Part shown: positions 44,639-54,675 of the stretch, piece by piece
Layout: each line of letters opens with the position of its first letter
Position numbering within the stretch: the stretch's first letter is position 1
From: Kosakonia oryzae
Lineage (GTDB): Bacteria; Pseudomonadota; Gammaproteobacteria; Enterobacterales; Enterobacteriaceae
Reading direction: 5' to 3'
Assembly (NCBI RefSeq): GCF_001658025.2
Contig: NZ_CP014007.2
Coordinates: 682,001-746,000 of the forward strand
Length of the DNA stretch: 64,000 nt
Made by a program: the position numbers and the translations under genes
Notes under the pieces: generated by a model
Database searches by the model: none
The model's input: only the letters and a program-made list of their open reading frames with translations
Told to the model about the DNA's origin: nothing

Positions 44639-44809
44639 TTGTTCATTTGTGCCCTAATACCCCTACACCCCGTCCGTGTAATGTAATCCCCGTCTCATTT
44701 TTGCATAATGCCCCTGATTTTTATGTGCTTAATTGTCGGAGCGATCGCAGCACTCTTCTTCCTGTTGGATGGAGAATATTCTTAGTTCGGGCTGAGGAAT
44801 AAAAAATAA

Positions 44810-45928
44810 ATGGCAGGAGATAATTTACATTTAGCGTCCCAGGGTGTGAGTCGTCGTGATTTTATGAAGCTGTGTGCCGCGCTGGCGGCCACGATGGGGC
44901 TGAGCGGCAAGGCTGCCGCAGAGATGGCAGAAGCCATCAGCCATCCGCAACGTCCTCCGGTTGTCTGGATTGGTGCGCAGGAGTGCACCGGATGTACCGA
45001 ATCGCTGCTTCGCGCCACCCATCCCACCGTTGAAAACCTTGTGCTGGAAACCATTTCGCTGGAGTACCACGAAGTGCTTTCCGCCGCGTTCGGGCATCAG
45101 GCTGAAGAGAACAAACACCATGCGCTGGAGCAGTACAAAGGCCAGTACGTGCTGGTGGTTGACGGCTCCATTCCGATGAAAGACGGCGGCATTTATTGCA
45201 TGGTGGCCGGCGAGCCTATTGTTGACCATATTCGCAAGGCGGCAGAAAACGCAGCCGCCATTATCGCGATCGGTTCCTGCGCCGCCTGGGGCGGTGTGGC
45301 GGCGGCAGGTGTGAACCCTACCGGCGCGGTCAGTTTGCAGGCGGTGTTGCCAGGAAAAACAGTGATTAATATTCCTGGCTGTCCGCCGAACCCACAAAAT
45401 TTCCTCGCTACCGTGGCGCATCTCATCACCTTTGGCAAACCCCCGGCGCTGGACAGCAAAAATCGGCCCGCGTTTGCTTATGGGCGCTTGATCCATGAAC
45501 ACTGCGAGCGCCGCCCGCACTTCGATGCTGGCCGTTTTGCGAAAGAGTTCGGCGATGCCGGGCACCGGCAGGGCTGGTGTCTTTATCACCTCGGCTGTAA
45601 AGGCCCGGAAACCTGGGGCAACTGCTCGACGTTACAGTTTTGCGATGTCGGCGGCGCATGGCCAGTTGCTATTGGTCACCCTTGTTACGGCTGTAATGAA
45701 GAAGGCGTTGGCTTTCATAAAGGCATCTCTCAGCTTGCTCATGTCGAAAATCCAACACCGCGCGCTGAAAAACCCGACGTGCAACTGAAAGAGGGCGGCA
45801 CGGTGTCGGCAACGGCCGTCGGCCTGCTGGGTGGCGTAGTCGGTCTGGTGGCGGGCGTTGGCGTGATGACGGTGCGCGAGCTGGGACGGCAACAGAAGAA
45901 AAACGACGCTGATTCGCAGGGAGAATAG
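44810..45928 (+). CDS. hybO: Hydrogenase 2 small subunit
   Basis: This 372-residue protein is the same length as E. coli HybO. A Tat signal ([14 protein letters not shown]) exports the folded complex. The mature part binds three iron-sulfur clusters, with the proximal cluster cysteines starting at [14 protein letters not shown]. It ends in a C-terminal membrane helix ([17 protein letters not shown]). It passes electrons from the NiFe site in HybC to HybA/HybB. First gene of hybOABCDEFG, whose genes are nearly all overlapping or a few bases apart. Confidence 0.96.
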   Translation: MAGDNLHLASQGVSRRDFMKLCAALAATMGLSGKAAAEMAEAISHPQRPPVVWIGAQECTGCTESLLRATHPTVENLVLETISLEYHEVLSAAFGHQAEENKHHALEQYKGQYVLVVDGSIPMKDGGIYCMVAGEPIVDHIRKAAENAAAIIAIGSCAAWGGVAAAGVNPTGAVSLQAVLPGKTVINIPGCPPNPQNFLATVAHLITFGKPPALDSKNRPAFAYGRLIHEHCERRPHFDAGRFAKEFGDAGHRQGWCLYHLGCKGPETWGNCSTLQFCDVGGAWPVAIGHPCYGCNEEGVGFHKGISQLAHVENPTPRAEKPDVQLKEGGTVSATAVGLLGGVVGLVAGVGVMTVRELGRQQKKNDADSQGE

Positions 45929-45930
45929 CC

Positions 45931-46908
45931 GTGAACAGACGTGATTTTCTCAAAGTGGCGTCCGGCGGGGCGCTGCTGGTGGGGGGATCGTCCGCCAGTT
46001 TTGCCGTTGCGCAAAACCGGCCGCCGATTCCCGGAGCGCTGGGAATGCTATATGACTCGACGCTCTGTGTCGGCTGCCAGGCCTGCGTTTCGCGATGTCA
46101 GGCAATCAACTCGCCGGTGCCTAATCCGCAGGGTGAACAAACCTGGTCGAACAACGACAAACTCTCTCCGTATACCAACAACATTATTCAGGTTTGGCAC
46201 AGCGGTAACGGGCAAAACAAAGATCAGACCGAAAATGGCTATGCCTACATCAAAAAGCAGTGCATGCACTGTGTGGATGCCAACTGCGTGTCGGTCTGCC
46301 CGGTACAGGCGCTGAAGAAAGACGCTGTCACCGGCATTGTTCACTACAACCCGGATGTTTGTACCGGCTGCCGCTACTGTATGGTCGCCTGTCCTTTCGA
46401 CGTGCCGAAATATGATTACGACAACCCGTTCGGCCAGATCCACAAATGCCAGCTCTGCAATCAGAAAGGCGTCGAACGTCTTGATAAAGGCGGGCTTCCG
46501 GGCTGCGTGGAAGTTTGCCCGGCAGGGGCGGTGATTTACGGCACCCGCGAGGAGCTGCTGGCCGAAGCCAAAAAACGCCTCACGCTGAAGCCGGGTTCCG
46601 AATATCGCTATCCCCGCCAGACGCTGCATGCCGATGATGTTTACCTTCACGATGTCCCGCACTACTACCCGCACTTGTACGGCGAGAAAGAGGGCGGCGG
46701 CACGCAGGTGCTGGTGCTGACAGGCGTGCCTTATACCGATCTTGGTTTACCGGCGCTGGACTCCCTGGCGACCGGCGCGCGATCCGAACACGTTCAGCAT
46801 ACGGTGTACAAAGGCATGATGTTGCCGCTGGCGGTGCTGGCAGGTCTGACGGCGCTGGTACGGCGTAATACAAAGGAGCATCACGAGGAGGATGACCATG
46901 AGTCATGA
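45931..46908 (+). CDS. hybA: Hydrogenase 2 iron-sulfur subunit HybA
   Basis: This 325-residue periplasmic ferredoxin has a Tat-type signal ([16 protein letters not shown]). Cysteine clusters for four [4Fe-4S] centres include [25 protein letters not shown] and [12 protein letters not shown], and a C-terminal membrane helix follows ([15 protein letters not shown]). It links HybO to the membrane subunit HybB. The start is GTG 45931, two bases after hybO. Confidence 0.95.
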   Translation: MNRRDFLKVASGGALLVGGSSASFAVAQNRPPIPGALGMLYDSTLCVGCQACVSRCQAINSPVPNPQGEQTWSNNDKLSPYTNNIIQVWHSGNGQNKDQTENGYAYIKKQCMHCVDANCVSVCPVQALKKDAVTGIVHYNPDVCTGCRYCMVACPFDVPKYDYDNPFGQIHKCQLCNQKGVERLDKGGLPGCVEVCPAGAVIYGTREELLAEAKKRLTLKPGSEYRYPRQTLHADDVYLHDVPHYYPHLYGEKEGGGTQVLVLTGVPYTDLGLPALDSLATGARSEHVQHTVYKGMMLPLAVLAGLTALVRRNTKEHHEEDDHES

Positions 46909-48070
46909 TCCACAAGCCATGGGCGGTAAGTTGCTGAGCAAACCCGTGCTAGTGTTCGCCCCGCTGATCGTGCTGTGCGCGATCTTTATTCTCAAGCGTC
47001 TGATCTTCGGTCTTGGATCGGTCTCCGATCTGAACGGCGGTTATCCGTGGGGGATCTGGATCGCCTTTGACCTGCTGATCGGCACCGGCTTTGCCTGCGG
47101 CGGCTGGGCGCTGGCGTGGGCGGTTTATGTCTTCAACCGCGGCGATTACCATCCGCTGGTGCGTCCGGCGCTGCTGTGCAGCTTGTTCGGTTACTCGCTG
47201 GGCGGGTTATCCATCACCATTGACGTTGGCCGTTACTGGAATCTGCCCTATTTCTACATTCCCGGACACTTCAACGTCAATTCGGTGCTGTTCGAAACGG
47301 CCGTCTGTATGACCATCTATATCGGCGTGATGGCGCTGGAATTTGCGCCTGCGCTGCTGGAAAGGCTGGGCTGGAAGGTTTCGTTGCGCCGCCTGAATAA
47401 GGTGATGTTTTTTATCATCGCCCTTGGCGCGCTGCTGCCGACGATGCACCAGTCATCGATGGGCTCGCTGATGATTGCCGCCGGATACAAAGTCTATCCG
47501 CTGTGGCAAAGCTACGAAATGCTGCCGCTCTTCTCACTGCTGACTGCTTTTATTATGGGCTTTTCGATCGTTATCTTTGAAGGCTCCTTAATGCAGGCCA
47601 GCCTGCGCGGCAACGGCCCGGATGAGAAGCGCCTGTTCAATAAACTGATGGGCGTGCTAAGCGTCCTGCTGGCGCTGTTCCTGCTGCTGCGCGTCGGTGA
47701 AATCAGCTGGCGCGGCAAGTGGCATTACGCATTCGCCGGGGATTTTTACAGCCTGATATTCTGGCTGGAACTGGCACTGCTGGCCTTCCCGCTGCTGGCA
47801 CTGCGCGTTTCCCGCTGGCGCAACGATTCCCGCGTTCTGTTCCTGGCCGCGCTCAGCATGCTGTTAGGTTGCGCGCTGTGGCGGCTCTCCTATTCGCTGC
47901 TGGCGTTCAATCCGGGCAACGGATACAGCTACTTCCCGACCTGGGAGGAGCTGATGATCTCTATTGGTTTTGTGGCAATTGAAGTCTGTGCATACATCTT
48001 ACTCATACGTCTGTTGCCGATTATTCCTCCGTTAAAAACACCTGCGCGACATGAGGCGAGCGAAGCATGA
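46898..48070 (+). CDS. hybB: Hydrogenase 2 membrane subunit HybB
   Basis: This 390-residue NrfD-type integral protein has about ten membrane helices. It exchanges electrons with the quinone pool and may couple this to proton movement. ATG 46898 ([11 protein letters not shown]) matches E. coli. An ATG six bases earlier is less likely. The start overlaps the hybA stop by 11 bases and its end overlaps hybC (ATGA). Confidence 0.95.
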   Translation: MSHDPQAMGGKLLSKPVLVFAPLIVLCAIFILKRLIFGLGSVSDLNGGYPWGIWIAFDLLIGTGFACGGWALAWAVYVFNRGDYHPLVRPALLCSLFGYSLGGLSITIDVGRYWNLPYFYIPGHFNVNSVLFETAVCMTIYIGVMALEFAPALLERLGWKVSLRRLNKVMFFIIALGALLPTMHQSSMGSLMIAAGYKVYPLWQSYEMLPLFSLLTAFIMGFSIVIFEGSLMQASLRGNGPDEKRLFNKLMGVLSVLLALFLLLRVGEISWRGKWHYAFAGDFYSLIFWLELALLAFPLLALRVSRWRNDSRVLFLAALSMLLGCALWRLSYSLLAFNPGNGYSYFPTWEELMISIGFVAIEVCAYILLIRLLPIIPPLKTPARHEASEA

Positions 48071-49770
48071 GTCAACGTATCACCATCGATCCGGTGACCC
48101 GCATTGAGGGTCATTTACGCATTGATTGCGAAATTGAAAACGGCGTCGTATCAAAGGCCTGGTCATCGGGCACCATGTGGCGCGGAATGGAAGAGATTGT
48201 GAAGGATCGCGATCCGCGCGATGCCTGGATCATCATGCAGCGTATTTGTGGTGTTTGTACCACCATTCACGCCATCGCCTCGGTGCGGGCAGTCGAAAGT
48301 GCGCTGAAGGTCAATGTGCCGCTGAATGCGCAATACATCCGCAATATCATTCTTGCCGCGCACTCGATCCACGATCACATCGTCCATTTTTATCAGCTCT
48401 CGGCGCTCGACTGGGTGGATATCACCTCGGCATTGCAGGCCGATCCGGCAAAAGCCGCCGCGCTGCTGCACGGGATCTCTGACTGGCCGCTGAACAGCGA
48501 AGGCGAGTTCAAAGCGGTGCAGGATAAGATCAAAGCGCTGGTTGCCAGTGGGCAGTTGGGTATTTTTGCCAACGGCTACTGGGGGCATCCGGCAATGAAG
48601 TTACCGCCGGAAGTGAACCTGATAGCCGTCGCACACTACCTGCAAGCGCTGGAGTGCCAGCGCGATGCTAACCGCATTGTGGCGCTGCTCGGCGGCAAGT
48701 CGCCGCATATCCAGAACCTGGCGGTCGGCGGTGTCGCCAACCCGATCAACCTCGACGGTATTGAAGTGCTGAACCTTGAACGCCTGATGTACCTGAAGTC
48801 GTTTATCGATCGCCTCGAGGGCTTTATTGAACAGGTTTATAAAGTCGATACCGCCGTCATTGCCGCGTTCTATCCCGAGTGGTTGTCGCTCGGTAAAGGC
48901 GCGGTGAATTACCTCAGCACGCCGGAATTTCCCACCGATGCGAAAAATGGCAGCTTCCTGTTCCCTGGCGGGTACATTGAAAACGCCGATCTCAGCACCT
49001 TCCGGGCGATCACCACCGGTGACGATCCGTTTATGGTGAAAGGGATCCAGGAGAGCGCGAAACACGCGTGGTACAAAGACGAGGCGCCGCAGGAGCCGTG
49101 GCAGGGCACGACATTGCCGCAGTACACCGGCTGGCAGGAAGAGGGCAAATATTCCTGGGTGAAATCGCCCACCTTTTACGGCAAAACGGTGGAGGTTGGT
49201 CCGCTGGCTAATATGCTCTGCAAACTGGCGGCGAAGCACGAAACCACGGCGACGAAGCTGAATGATATTGTCGCTATTTACCAGAAATTAACCGGCAAAA
49301 CGATCGGTGTGGCGCAGCTACATTCAACGCTGGGACGCATTATTGGCCGCACCGTTCACGCCTGCGAACTGCACGGCGTGTTGCAAAATCAGTATCAGGC
49401 GCTGATCGATAATATCGGCAAAGGCGACATGCAGACCTATGCGAAAACCGACATTCCACAGAGCGGCGAGTTTAAAGGCGTCGGCTTTCTGGAAGCGCCG
49501 CGCGGCATGCTCTCCCACTGGGTAGTGATCAAAGACGGTAAAATCGCGAACTATCAGGCGATTGTGCCATCGACCTGGAATGCCGGGCCGCGCAACTTTA
49601 ATGATGACGCCGGGCCGTACGAGCTGTCGCTGGTGGGCACGCCGGTTGCGGACGTGCAAAAACCGCTGGAAGTGGTGCGCACCGTGCATTCGTTCGATCC
49701 CTGTATGTCCTGCGCAGTGCATGTGCTGGACGCGGACGGCAACGATGTTGTGTCGGTGAAGGTGCTGTGA
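48067..49770 (+). CDS. hybC: Hydrogenase 2 large subunit
   Basis: This 567-residue subunit holds the NiFe(CN)2CO site. The ligand motifs are RICGVC near residue 60 and DPCMSCAVH near the C-terminus. The last 15 residues after that histidine (VLDADGNDVVSVKVL) are removed by HybD after nickel insertion. It oxidises hydrogen in respiration or makes it under reducing conditions. It has no signal of its own and travels with HybO. Confidence 0.97.
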   Translation: MSQRITIDPVTRIEGHLRIDCEIENGVVSKAWSSGTMWRGMEEIVKDRDPRDAWIIMQRICGVCTTIHAIASVRAVESALKVNVPLNAQYIRNIILAAHSIHDHIVHFYQLSALDWVDITSALQADPAKAAALLHGISDWPLNSEGEFKAVQDKIKALVASGQLGIFANGYWGHPAMKLPPEVNLIAVAHYLQALECQRDANRIVALLGGKSPHIQNLAVGGVANPINLDGIEVLNLERLMYLKSFIDRLEGFIEQVYKVDTAVIAAFYPEWLSLGKGAVNYLSTPEFPTDAKNGSFLFPGGYIENADLSTFRAITTGDDPFMVKGIQESAKHAWYKDEAPQEPWQGTTLPQYTGWQEEGKYSWVKSPTFYGKTVEVGPLANMLCKLAAKHETTATKLNDIVAIYQKLTGKTIGVAQLHSTLGRIIGRTVHACELHGVLQNQYQALIDNIGKGDMQTYAKTDIPQSGEFKGVGFLEAPRGMLSHWVVIKDGKIANYQAIVPSTWNAGPRNFNDDAGPYELSLVGTPVADVQKPLEVVRTVHSFDPCMSCAVHVLDADGNDVVSVKVL

Positions 49771-50267
49771 TGTCAATTTTAGTGCTGGGCGTCGGCAACA
49801 TTTTATTGACCGACGAAGCGATTGGCGTACGGGTTGTGGAGGCGCTGGCGCAGCGCTTCCATCTGCCGGAAGAGGTTGAAGCGCTGGATGGCGGTACTGC
49901 CGGAATGGAACTGCTCGACGCGATGGCTAACCGCGATCACCTGATTATTGCCGACGCGATCGTCAGCCGGAAAAGCGAGCCTGGAAGGGTCATCATCCTG
50001 CGTGATGACGAAGTGCCGACGCTGTTCAGCAATAAAATTTCTCCGCACCAATTAGGGCTGGCGGACGTACTGTCAGCGCTGCGTTTTACCGGTGAGTTTC
50101 CGGCGAAACTGACGCTGATTGGCGTTACGCCAGCCTCGCTGGAGCCGCATATCGGCATGACGCCGGTGGTGGAAGCCTGCCTTGATCGTGCGCTGGCGGC
50201 GGTGATTGATGCGTTGGCTGAATCCGGCGTTGTGCTGACGCCACGGGAGGCTGCTCATGCACAATGA
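49770..50267 (+). CDS. hybD: Hydrogenase 2 maturation protease
   Basis: This 165-residue endopeptidase cleaves the HybC C-terminus. ILVLGVGNILLTDEAIG includes the nickel-sensing Glu16, with further ligands at Asp62 and His93 in the family numbering (LIIADAI, ISPHQLGLADVL). I prefer ATG 49770, sharing one base with the hybC stop, over the GTG at 49767. Confidence 0.94.
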   Translation: MSILVLGVGNILLTDEAIGVRVVEALAQRFHLPEEVEALDGGTAGMELLDAMANRDHLIIADAIVSRKSEPGRVIILRDDEVPTLFSNKISPHQLGLADVLSALRFTGEFPAKLTLIGVTPASLEPHIGMTPVVEACLDRALAAVIDALAESGVVLTPREAAHAQ

Positions 50268-50739
50268 TGAATTCCCAGGATTTGACGTTTCGCCGCACCG
50301 CGAAGTGCAGCAGGCTTTTAAGGCAATTGCCGCCCATGAAATGCAGGGGCTGCCGTTTGTGCATCCGCAAATGGACGTGTACGCCACGCCGTTTACTCTG
50401 TTTGAAAACCAGTGGCTTGGCTGCGTGCTGACGCCGTGGATGCTGAGTTTGCACATCTATCCCGGCCCGCAGCAATGCTGGCCGGTGCGGCGCGTCAGCG
50501 AGCGGCTGGGGTTGCAACTGCCCTACGGCGAGATGACCTTTACCGTTGGCGAATTACCGGCACTGGGGCAGTACCTGAGTTGCTCCTTAATGTCGCCATT
50601 AACACCCGATCTCAGCCCGCAGCAGGGCGTACAACTGGCGGATAACTGCCTGAAAATGGCGCTCTCGCTACCGGTCACGGATGCCAGTCTCAGCCGCCGC
50701 GCGCTGCTGTTCGGCCAGCGAGGCGCACAGCATGCATGA
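50257..50739 (+). CDS. hybE: Hydrogenase 2 chaperone HybE
   Basis: This 160-residue cytosolic chaperone binds the Tat signal of HybO and holds back export until HybC is mature. PYGEMTFTVGELPALGQYLSC matches the E. coli protein, including the GQYLSCSLMSPL segment. It overlaps hybD by 11 bases and hybF by 8. Confidence 0.94.
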   Translation: MHNDEFPGFDVSPHREVQQAFKAIAAHEMQGLPFVHPQMDVYATPFTLFENQWLGCVLTPWMLSLHIYPGPQQCWPVRRVSERLGLQLPYGEMTFTVGELPALGQYLSCSLMSPLTPDLSPQQGVQLADNCLKMALSLPVTDASLSRRALLFGQRGAQHA

Positions 50740-51070
50740 GTTATCGCTGTGCCAGAATGCTGTGGAAATTATCGAACAGCAGGCGAGGCAGCACGGCGCG
50801 CAGCGCGTAACGGGCGTCTGGCTGGAAATCGGCGCGCTGGCCTGTATCGAAGAGAGCGCTCTGCGGTTCGGTTTTGATATTGCCTGTCGCGATACGCTGG
50901 CGCAGGGATGCACGCTGCATATCATCCATAAACCCGCCCAGGCGTGGTGCTGGAACTGTAGCGCGTCGGTAGAGATCACCCGGCACGATGAGTGCCCGCG
51001 TTGTCACTGCCCGACGTTGCATATTGAGCACAGCGACGGCGTGCAGATTAAAAGTATTGAAGTGGAGTAA
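50732..51070 (+). CDS. hybF: Hydrogenase nickel incorporation protein HybF (HypA family)
   Basis: This 112-residue metallochaperone has the N-terminal nickel-binding MHEL (His2) and a zinc site made by Cys73, Cys76, Cys88 and Cys91 (CWNC, CPRC). It supplies nickel to HybC with HypB. ATG 50732 is fixed by the need for His at position 2. A longer frame from 50681 would bury it. Confidence 0.94.
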   Translation: MHELSLCQNAVEIIEQQARQHGAQRVTGVWLEIGALACIEESALRFGFDIACRDTLAQGCTLHIIHKPAQAWCWNCSASVEITRHDECPRCHCPTLHIEHSDGVQIKSIEVE

Positions 51071-51077
51071 GACAACG

Positions 51078-51329
51078 ATGTGTATAGGCGTACCGGGCCA
51101 GGTGGTGGCCGTTGGCGAAGATTTCCATCAACTGGCGCAGGTTGATGTGTGTGGTGTGCGCCGCGACGTCAATATCGCGCTGGTGTGCGAAGAATCGCCA
51201 CGTCAATTGCTCGGTCAGTGGGTGCTGGTACATGTTGGCTTTGCCATGAGCATTATTGACGAGCAGGAGGCGCTGGCGACGCTTGCGGCACTTCGACAAA
51301 TGGAGAGCGACGAGCTGGCAGCGAGATAA
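51078..51329 (+). CDS. hybG: Hydrogenase maturation factor HybG (HypC family)
   Basis: This 83-residue chaperone starts MCIGVPGQ. Cys2 binds the Fe(CN)2CO group with HypD and hands it to HybC. Start ATG 51078 is set by that invariant N-terminus. It is the last gene of the hyb operon. The palindrome after it has no T-run on the plus strand, so where the operon ends is unclear. Confidence 0.95.
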   Translation: MCIGVPGQVVAVGEDFHQLAQVDVCGVRRDVNIALVCEESPRQLLGQWVLVHVGFAMSIIDEQEALATLAALRQMESDELAAR

Positions 51330-51333
51330 GAAA

Positions 51334-51353
51334 CCGGGCGGCATTCCGCCCGG
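51334..51353 (-). terminator. Terminator of yghU on the minus strand
   Basis: An eight-pair stem CCGGGCGG / CCGCCCGG (51334-51341 with 51346-51353, four-base loop) reads out into TTTCTT on the minus strand. It lies just past the yghU stop and also faces the hybG end. Confidence 0.65.
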
Positions 51354-51362
51354 CGAGGAAGA

Positions 51363-52226
51363 TTAGGCGTTGCGTTTATCTTCGGTCTGCGTATCGAAAT
51401 CGCTGGCGTCATGGCGTTCGTGCAGCTGCTCGTTCGGCGCGCCGAACGTACGGTTAACGATACGACCACGTTTCACTGCCGGGCGGGCGAAAATCTCCTG
51501 TGCCCAGCGCTGCACGTTTTTATAGCTGCCCGCATCGAGGAATTCGGCGGCGTCATACACATTGCCAAGCACCACGTTGCCGTACCACGGCCAAATCGCC
51601 ATATCGGCAATGGTGTATTCATCACCCGCAATAAATTTATGGTTGGCTAGCTGTTTATCCAGCACGTCCAGCTGGCGTTTGGCTTCCATGGTAAAGCGGT
51701 TGATAGCGTACTCAATTTTAACCGGCGCATAGTTGTAGAAGTGGCCAAAGCCGCCGCCGAGAAACGGCGCAGAGCCCTGTAACCAGAACAGCCAGTTCAG
51801 CGTTTCCGTGCGTCCTGCCGGATCTTTTGGCAGGAAGTGGCCGAATTTCTCTGCCAGATACAGCAGGATCGCGCCGGATTCAAACACCCGCGTCGGCGGC
51901 GTCGTGCTGTGATCGCGCAGCGCCGGGATTTTAGAGTTCGGGTTGACGTCGACAAAACCGCTGGAGAATTGATCCCCTTCGCCGATACGAATCAGCCAGG
52001 CGTCGTACTCCGCCGCGCTAACCCCTTTGGCCAGCAGTTCTTCCAGCATGATCGTGACTTTCTGACCATTCGGCGTGCCGAGCGAATAGAGCTGGAGCGG
52101 GTGTTTGCCCACCGGCAATGTTTTGTCGTGCGTCGGGCCGGAAACCGGGCGGTTGATATTCGCGAAAGCGCCGCCGCTGGATTTATCCCACGTCCAGACC
52201 TTCGGTGGCTGGTAGTTGTCTGACAT
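51363..52226 (-). CDS. yghU: Disulfide-bond oxidoreductase YghU (Nu-class GST)
   Basis: This 287-residue glutathione transferase homologue is close to E. coli YghU. The N-terminal thioredoxin domain follows a 45-residue extension (WTWDKSSGGAFANINRPVSG), which is typical of Nu-class members that bind two glutathiones. RVFESGAILLYLAEKFG marks the glutathione site. It reduces disulfides and organic peroxides. Confidence 0.94.
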   Translation of the reverse strand: MSDNYQPPKVWTWDKSSGGAFANINRPVSGPTHDKTLPVGKHPLQLYSLGTPNGQKVTIMLEELLAKGVSAAEYDAWLIRIGEGDQFSSGFVDVNPNSKIPALRDHSTTPPTRVFESGAILLYLAEKFGHFLPKDPAGRTETLNWLFWLQGSAPFLGGGFGHFYNYAPVKIEYAINRFTMEAKRQLDVLDKQLANHKFIAGDEYTIADMAIWPWYGNVVLGNVYDAAEFLDAGSYKNVQRWAQEIFARPAVKRGRIVNRTFGAPNEQLHERHDASDFDTQTEDKRNA

Positions 52227-52289
52227 TTTGGTCCGCCTTTTCGTTGATGTGTTGAAGTTCAGGTTAAGTCAGTATAAGTGGTCGCGGGC

Positions 52290-52847
52290 TCAGGCAAGGA
52301 TGCGCTGCGCCCAGACGCTGATGTCATCACCGCTGCCAAGATCGGCCTGCACCAGCCCATTGACCATAAAGGTTGGGGAAACATGAATGCCGTTCTGGCG
52401 CGCGTATTTGCAGTGCCATTTGATTTCGGTTTGCAGCTCCGGGCGGGCAAAAGCTTCTGCCAGTTGCACGCCGCTGTAGTTTTCAATGCGTTCAATAATC
52501 TGCTGCGGTGTGGCATCCATATTCGGACCGCTGCAATGATCCGTAAATTCAAACTCTTCACGATGATCGGCAACCGCGCGCAGCACTTTATGCGCGGCGT
52601 TTTTGCCATCGGGCAGCGTCGATGCTGCGAGGATGCAACGCACAATCACACCAGAGAAGAGGTGCCAGGGCTGTGATTGCAGGCGAATTTTGACCGTCAT
52701 GTTCTCTTCGCCGACGGCTTCTAACAGCGCTTCCAGTTTGTTAAACGCCCGGACGGAGAAGGGGCAGGTGGGTTCGATAAAGATCTCAAAAGTTCGGGGG
52801 CCGTGGCCCCAGCTTAGCGGTGCGGCATGTAAAGGTTGTTGGCTCAT
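52290..52847 (-). CDS. DsbA-type thioredoxin-fold protein (CPxS)
   Basis: This 185-residue cytosolic protein has a thioredoxin fold with the active-site-like motif CPFS in EPTCPFSVRAF (about 29-32) and the cis-proline loop GIHVSPTFMVNG. Only the first cysteine of a CxxC pair is present. That fits glutathione- or substrate-binding oxidoreductases more than a disulfide oxidase. No signal peptide. It lies 64 bases upstream of yghU's start side on the same strand. Exact substrate unknown. I take ATG 52847; 52853 is also possible. Confidence 0.78.
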   Translation of the reverse strand: MSQQPLHAAPLSWGHGPRTFEIFIEPTCPFSVRAFNKLEALLEAVGEENMTVKIRLQSQPWHLFSGVIVRCILAASTLPDGKNAAHKVLRAVADHREEFEFTDHCSGPNMDATPQQIIERIENYSGVQLAEAFARPELQTEIKWHCKYARQNGIHVSPTFMVNGLVQADLGSGDDISVWAQRILA

Positions 52848-53257
52848 GGTCACTCCTGCTGTTTTTCATTTTGTGAGAGTTTGAGAGTAGCAGCATGCCG
52901 CAGGCGCGGGGAGTTCGTTTGGCGTCGGATGCGGTTATCATGCGAGGTTTGCTGGCTATCGCATTTCCACACTCGAATGTTTTAACAATAAGAAATAAAC
53001 ACTACTGCAATGTATATAATTAACGTTTAAGAGATCACTTAAATAATATTTAAATTAATAAATCCATCTTAACGTAAATTATCAATGTGATTGTTCGGTA
53101 TTTGCTTATTTACATTTTGTCTGTAGCGCTGATTATTTCATCATTATTTGTTATTAATCCGTTTCTCTCTGCTGTCGATAATCGTTATGAGGGCTTTTTT
53201 TCGACTCAGATCGGAGGAGTCATTAGCGAATTATCCGGGTAACCAGCAGCGGAGATA
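52848..53257. other. AT-rich gap without recognisable gene
   Basis: From about 52975 to 53170 the sequence is strongly AT-rich with many T/A runs, unlike the GC-rich genes to the left. GTCGATAA at 53174-53181 is one base off the sigma-28 minus-10 element, but a clear minus-35 is missing. I see nothing else. Confidence 0.5.
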
Positions 53258-53749
53258 ATGATGCAGGAGATTCAGGCGATTCAGGCAACCACGCACCTTG
53301 CCAATGCAACACAAGAAAATACGGCCACCAAAGCCGATCTACACACCACTACTGAAAACGGAGCGGGTAACAAATCTCATCAGGACGAAAGTACCAAAGT
53401 CACGCTCTCCAGCCGCGCCGAAAGCCATAAAGAGGCGAAGGGTATAAAGGCGGAGCAGCAGCTTGCAGAAAAGAAAGAAATCGAAAATCATCAAATTGAT
53501 TATTCGCTGGCAATGACCGGCATTCCGCAATTTGGCGGGCGTCTGGTAACAGTTGTTAAATATCCTGACGGCAGCACGGAAATGATTGACGCTTTTTCCG
53601 GTAAAAAAGTGACGCAGGAGGAATTAGACCTTGCGCGGGCCGCGAAAGAAAACAGCGAACATGTGCAACGCAAGCAGGAAGCGAAAAAGGCTGCGCTGGA
53701 AGTGCAGGCACTCACTCCCGGAGAATCACAGCCGACGGATCTGGAATAA
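53258..53749 (+). CDS. Hypothetical hydrophilic protein
   Basis: This 163-residue protein is of unknown family and has no signal or membrane segment. The first 85 residues are polar and repeat-poor (many Thr, Asn, Lys, Glu), containing STKVTLSSRAESHKE. The DxVxLS-like part recalls FlgM and other disordered flagellar regulators, but this is a weak likeness. A small compact region follows (YSLAMTGIPQFGGRLVTVVKY), then a charged helix (ELDLARAAKENSEHVQRK). GGAGATA lies before the start, and ATG 53261 is an alternative. The context is AT-rich and isolated. Confidence 0.6.
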   Translation: MMQEIQAIQATTHLANATQENTATKADLHTTTENGAGNKSHQDESTKVTLSSRAESHKEAKGIKAEQQLAEKKEIENHQIDYSLAMTGIPQFGGRLVTVVKYPDGSTEMIDAFSGKKVTQEELDLARAAKENSEHVQRKQEAKKAALEVQALTPGESQPTDLE

Positions 53750-54096
53750 TCCTCTGGCGGTAAATCCGTAATAAAGGTAAAGGCTATTCAGAATTTATCC
53801 ATAAAATATATCTTATATGTTATGGGAAGCCTGAGCTAAATATCGTAGCCGCGTTGGTGTGTATTTAGTTTAAGTCAGTATCGGTGCCATTTTCCTTCAG
53901 CTATTTATCGCTGAGGATTGCGGCTGTCTGGCGTTCTGCCGCGCGAGAAGGTACACGCTCCTGTTTTCACTGATGACAGAATACGCCACTTGCTTAGCAG
54001 GCTTAATATTGACTATGTGAGGAATATGCCGGAGTAAATGATGGGTTATTATGAGGAAGATGAGTTTTTCAACCACATTAATTATGTGGTTAATTT
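53750..54096. other. Gap without recognisable gene
   Basis: This 347-base stretch separates two small unknown genes that converge on it. I find no promoter, strong hairpin or coding pattern that I can support. The base composition is mixed, with AT-rich ends. Confidence 0.4.
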
Positions 54097-54333
54097 TTAC
54101 GGTATCTGACGTTTGGTTTTGTTGTGTTTTTCTTTGTAGTCGGCAATCGCCTGATTGATGTTTTCTGTTTCGATAACATCCACCTTTTCATCGTTAAAGA
54201 ACACTTCATAGTGGCCGGATACATATTTAAATGTGAAAACTTTCCCCTGATAGCGAACGCGTCTCTCCTTCACCGACAAGCCTCTGCTGCGCATAGCCAC
54301 TTTTGCCATCGTATCTATCTTTTTATTTTTCAT
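54097..54333 (-). CDS. Hypothetical small basic protein
   Basis: This 78-residue lysine-rich protein reads as a basic N-terminus, a beta-hairpin-like core (VRYQGKVFTFKYVSGHYEVFF), then an acidic-to-basic helix (NINQAIADYKEKHNKTKRQ). Such a core is common in small phage- or plasmid-derived proteins, but no family is recognised. It is AT-rich and flanked by non-coding AT-rich sequence. The expression of this gene is not certain. Confidence 0.45.
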   Translation of the reverse strand: MKNKKIDTMAKVAMRSRGLSVKERRVRYQGKVFTFKYVSGHYEVFFNDEKVDVIETENINQAIADYKEKHNKTKRQIP

Positions 54334-54675
54334 AGCTATTTTGTTTACCTTTTCAGGCTGTTATGCGATGCCTGTATTTTATTCCGCGAGTTCAGGTGCT
54401 AATTTGTTATCCTCTCAAAGAAAATCAACGGTTGCCAGAACCTGATGCTTAATAATAGATGAAATATTTCTGCGTAACTTAAGGTTATCTTAATCTTAAG
54501 AATATCCTGTAGTTAATCATTGACATATTAATTTAGTTATTCGCCTTTTTATGGTGTTTAATTTCAAAACGTTCTTTTTGATAATTGTTTCGATTCTCAT
54601 TTCACCTTTGCTAGTATTAAACTTCCGCCGGGTCGCATGCACTGGCTATTACACTTATTTTTAAAAGGAATGAGG
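54334..54675. promoter_or_regulatory. Upstream region of the ferric transporter, with a possible Fur box
   Basis: This 342-base AT-rich region precedes the iron-binding protein. GATAATTGTTTCGATTCTC (54580-54598) matches 12 of 19 positions of the Fur consensus GATAATGATAATCATTATC, with both ends conserved. It lies about 80 bases upstream of the start, where repression by iron-loaded Fur would make sense. The rest shows no gene. Confidence 0.45.
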
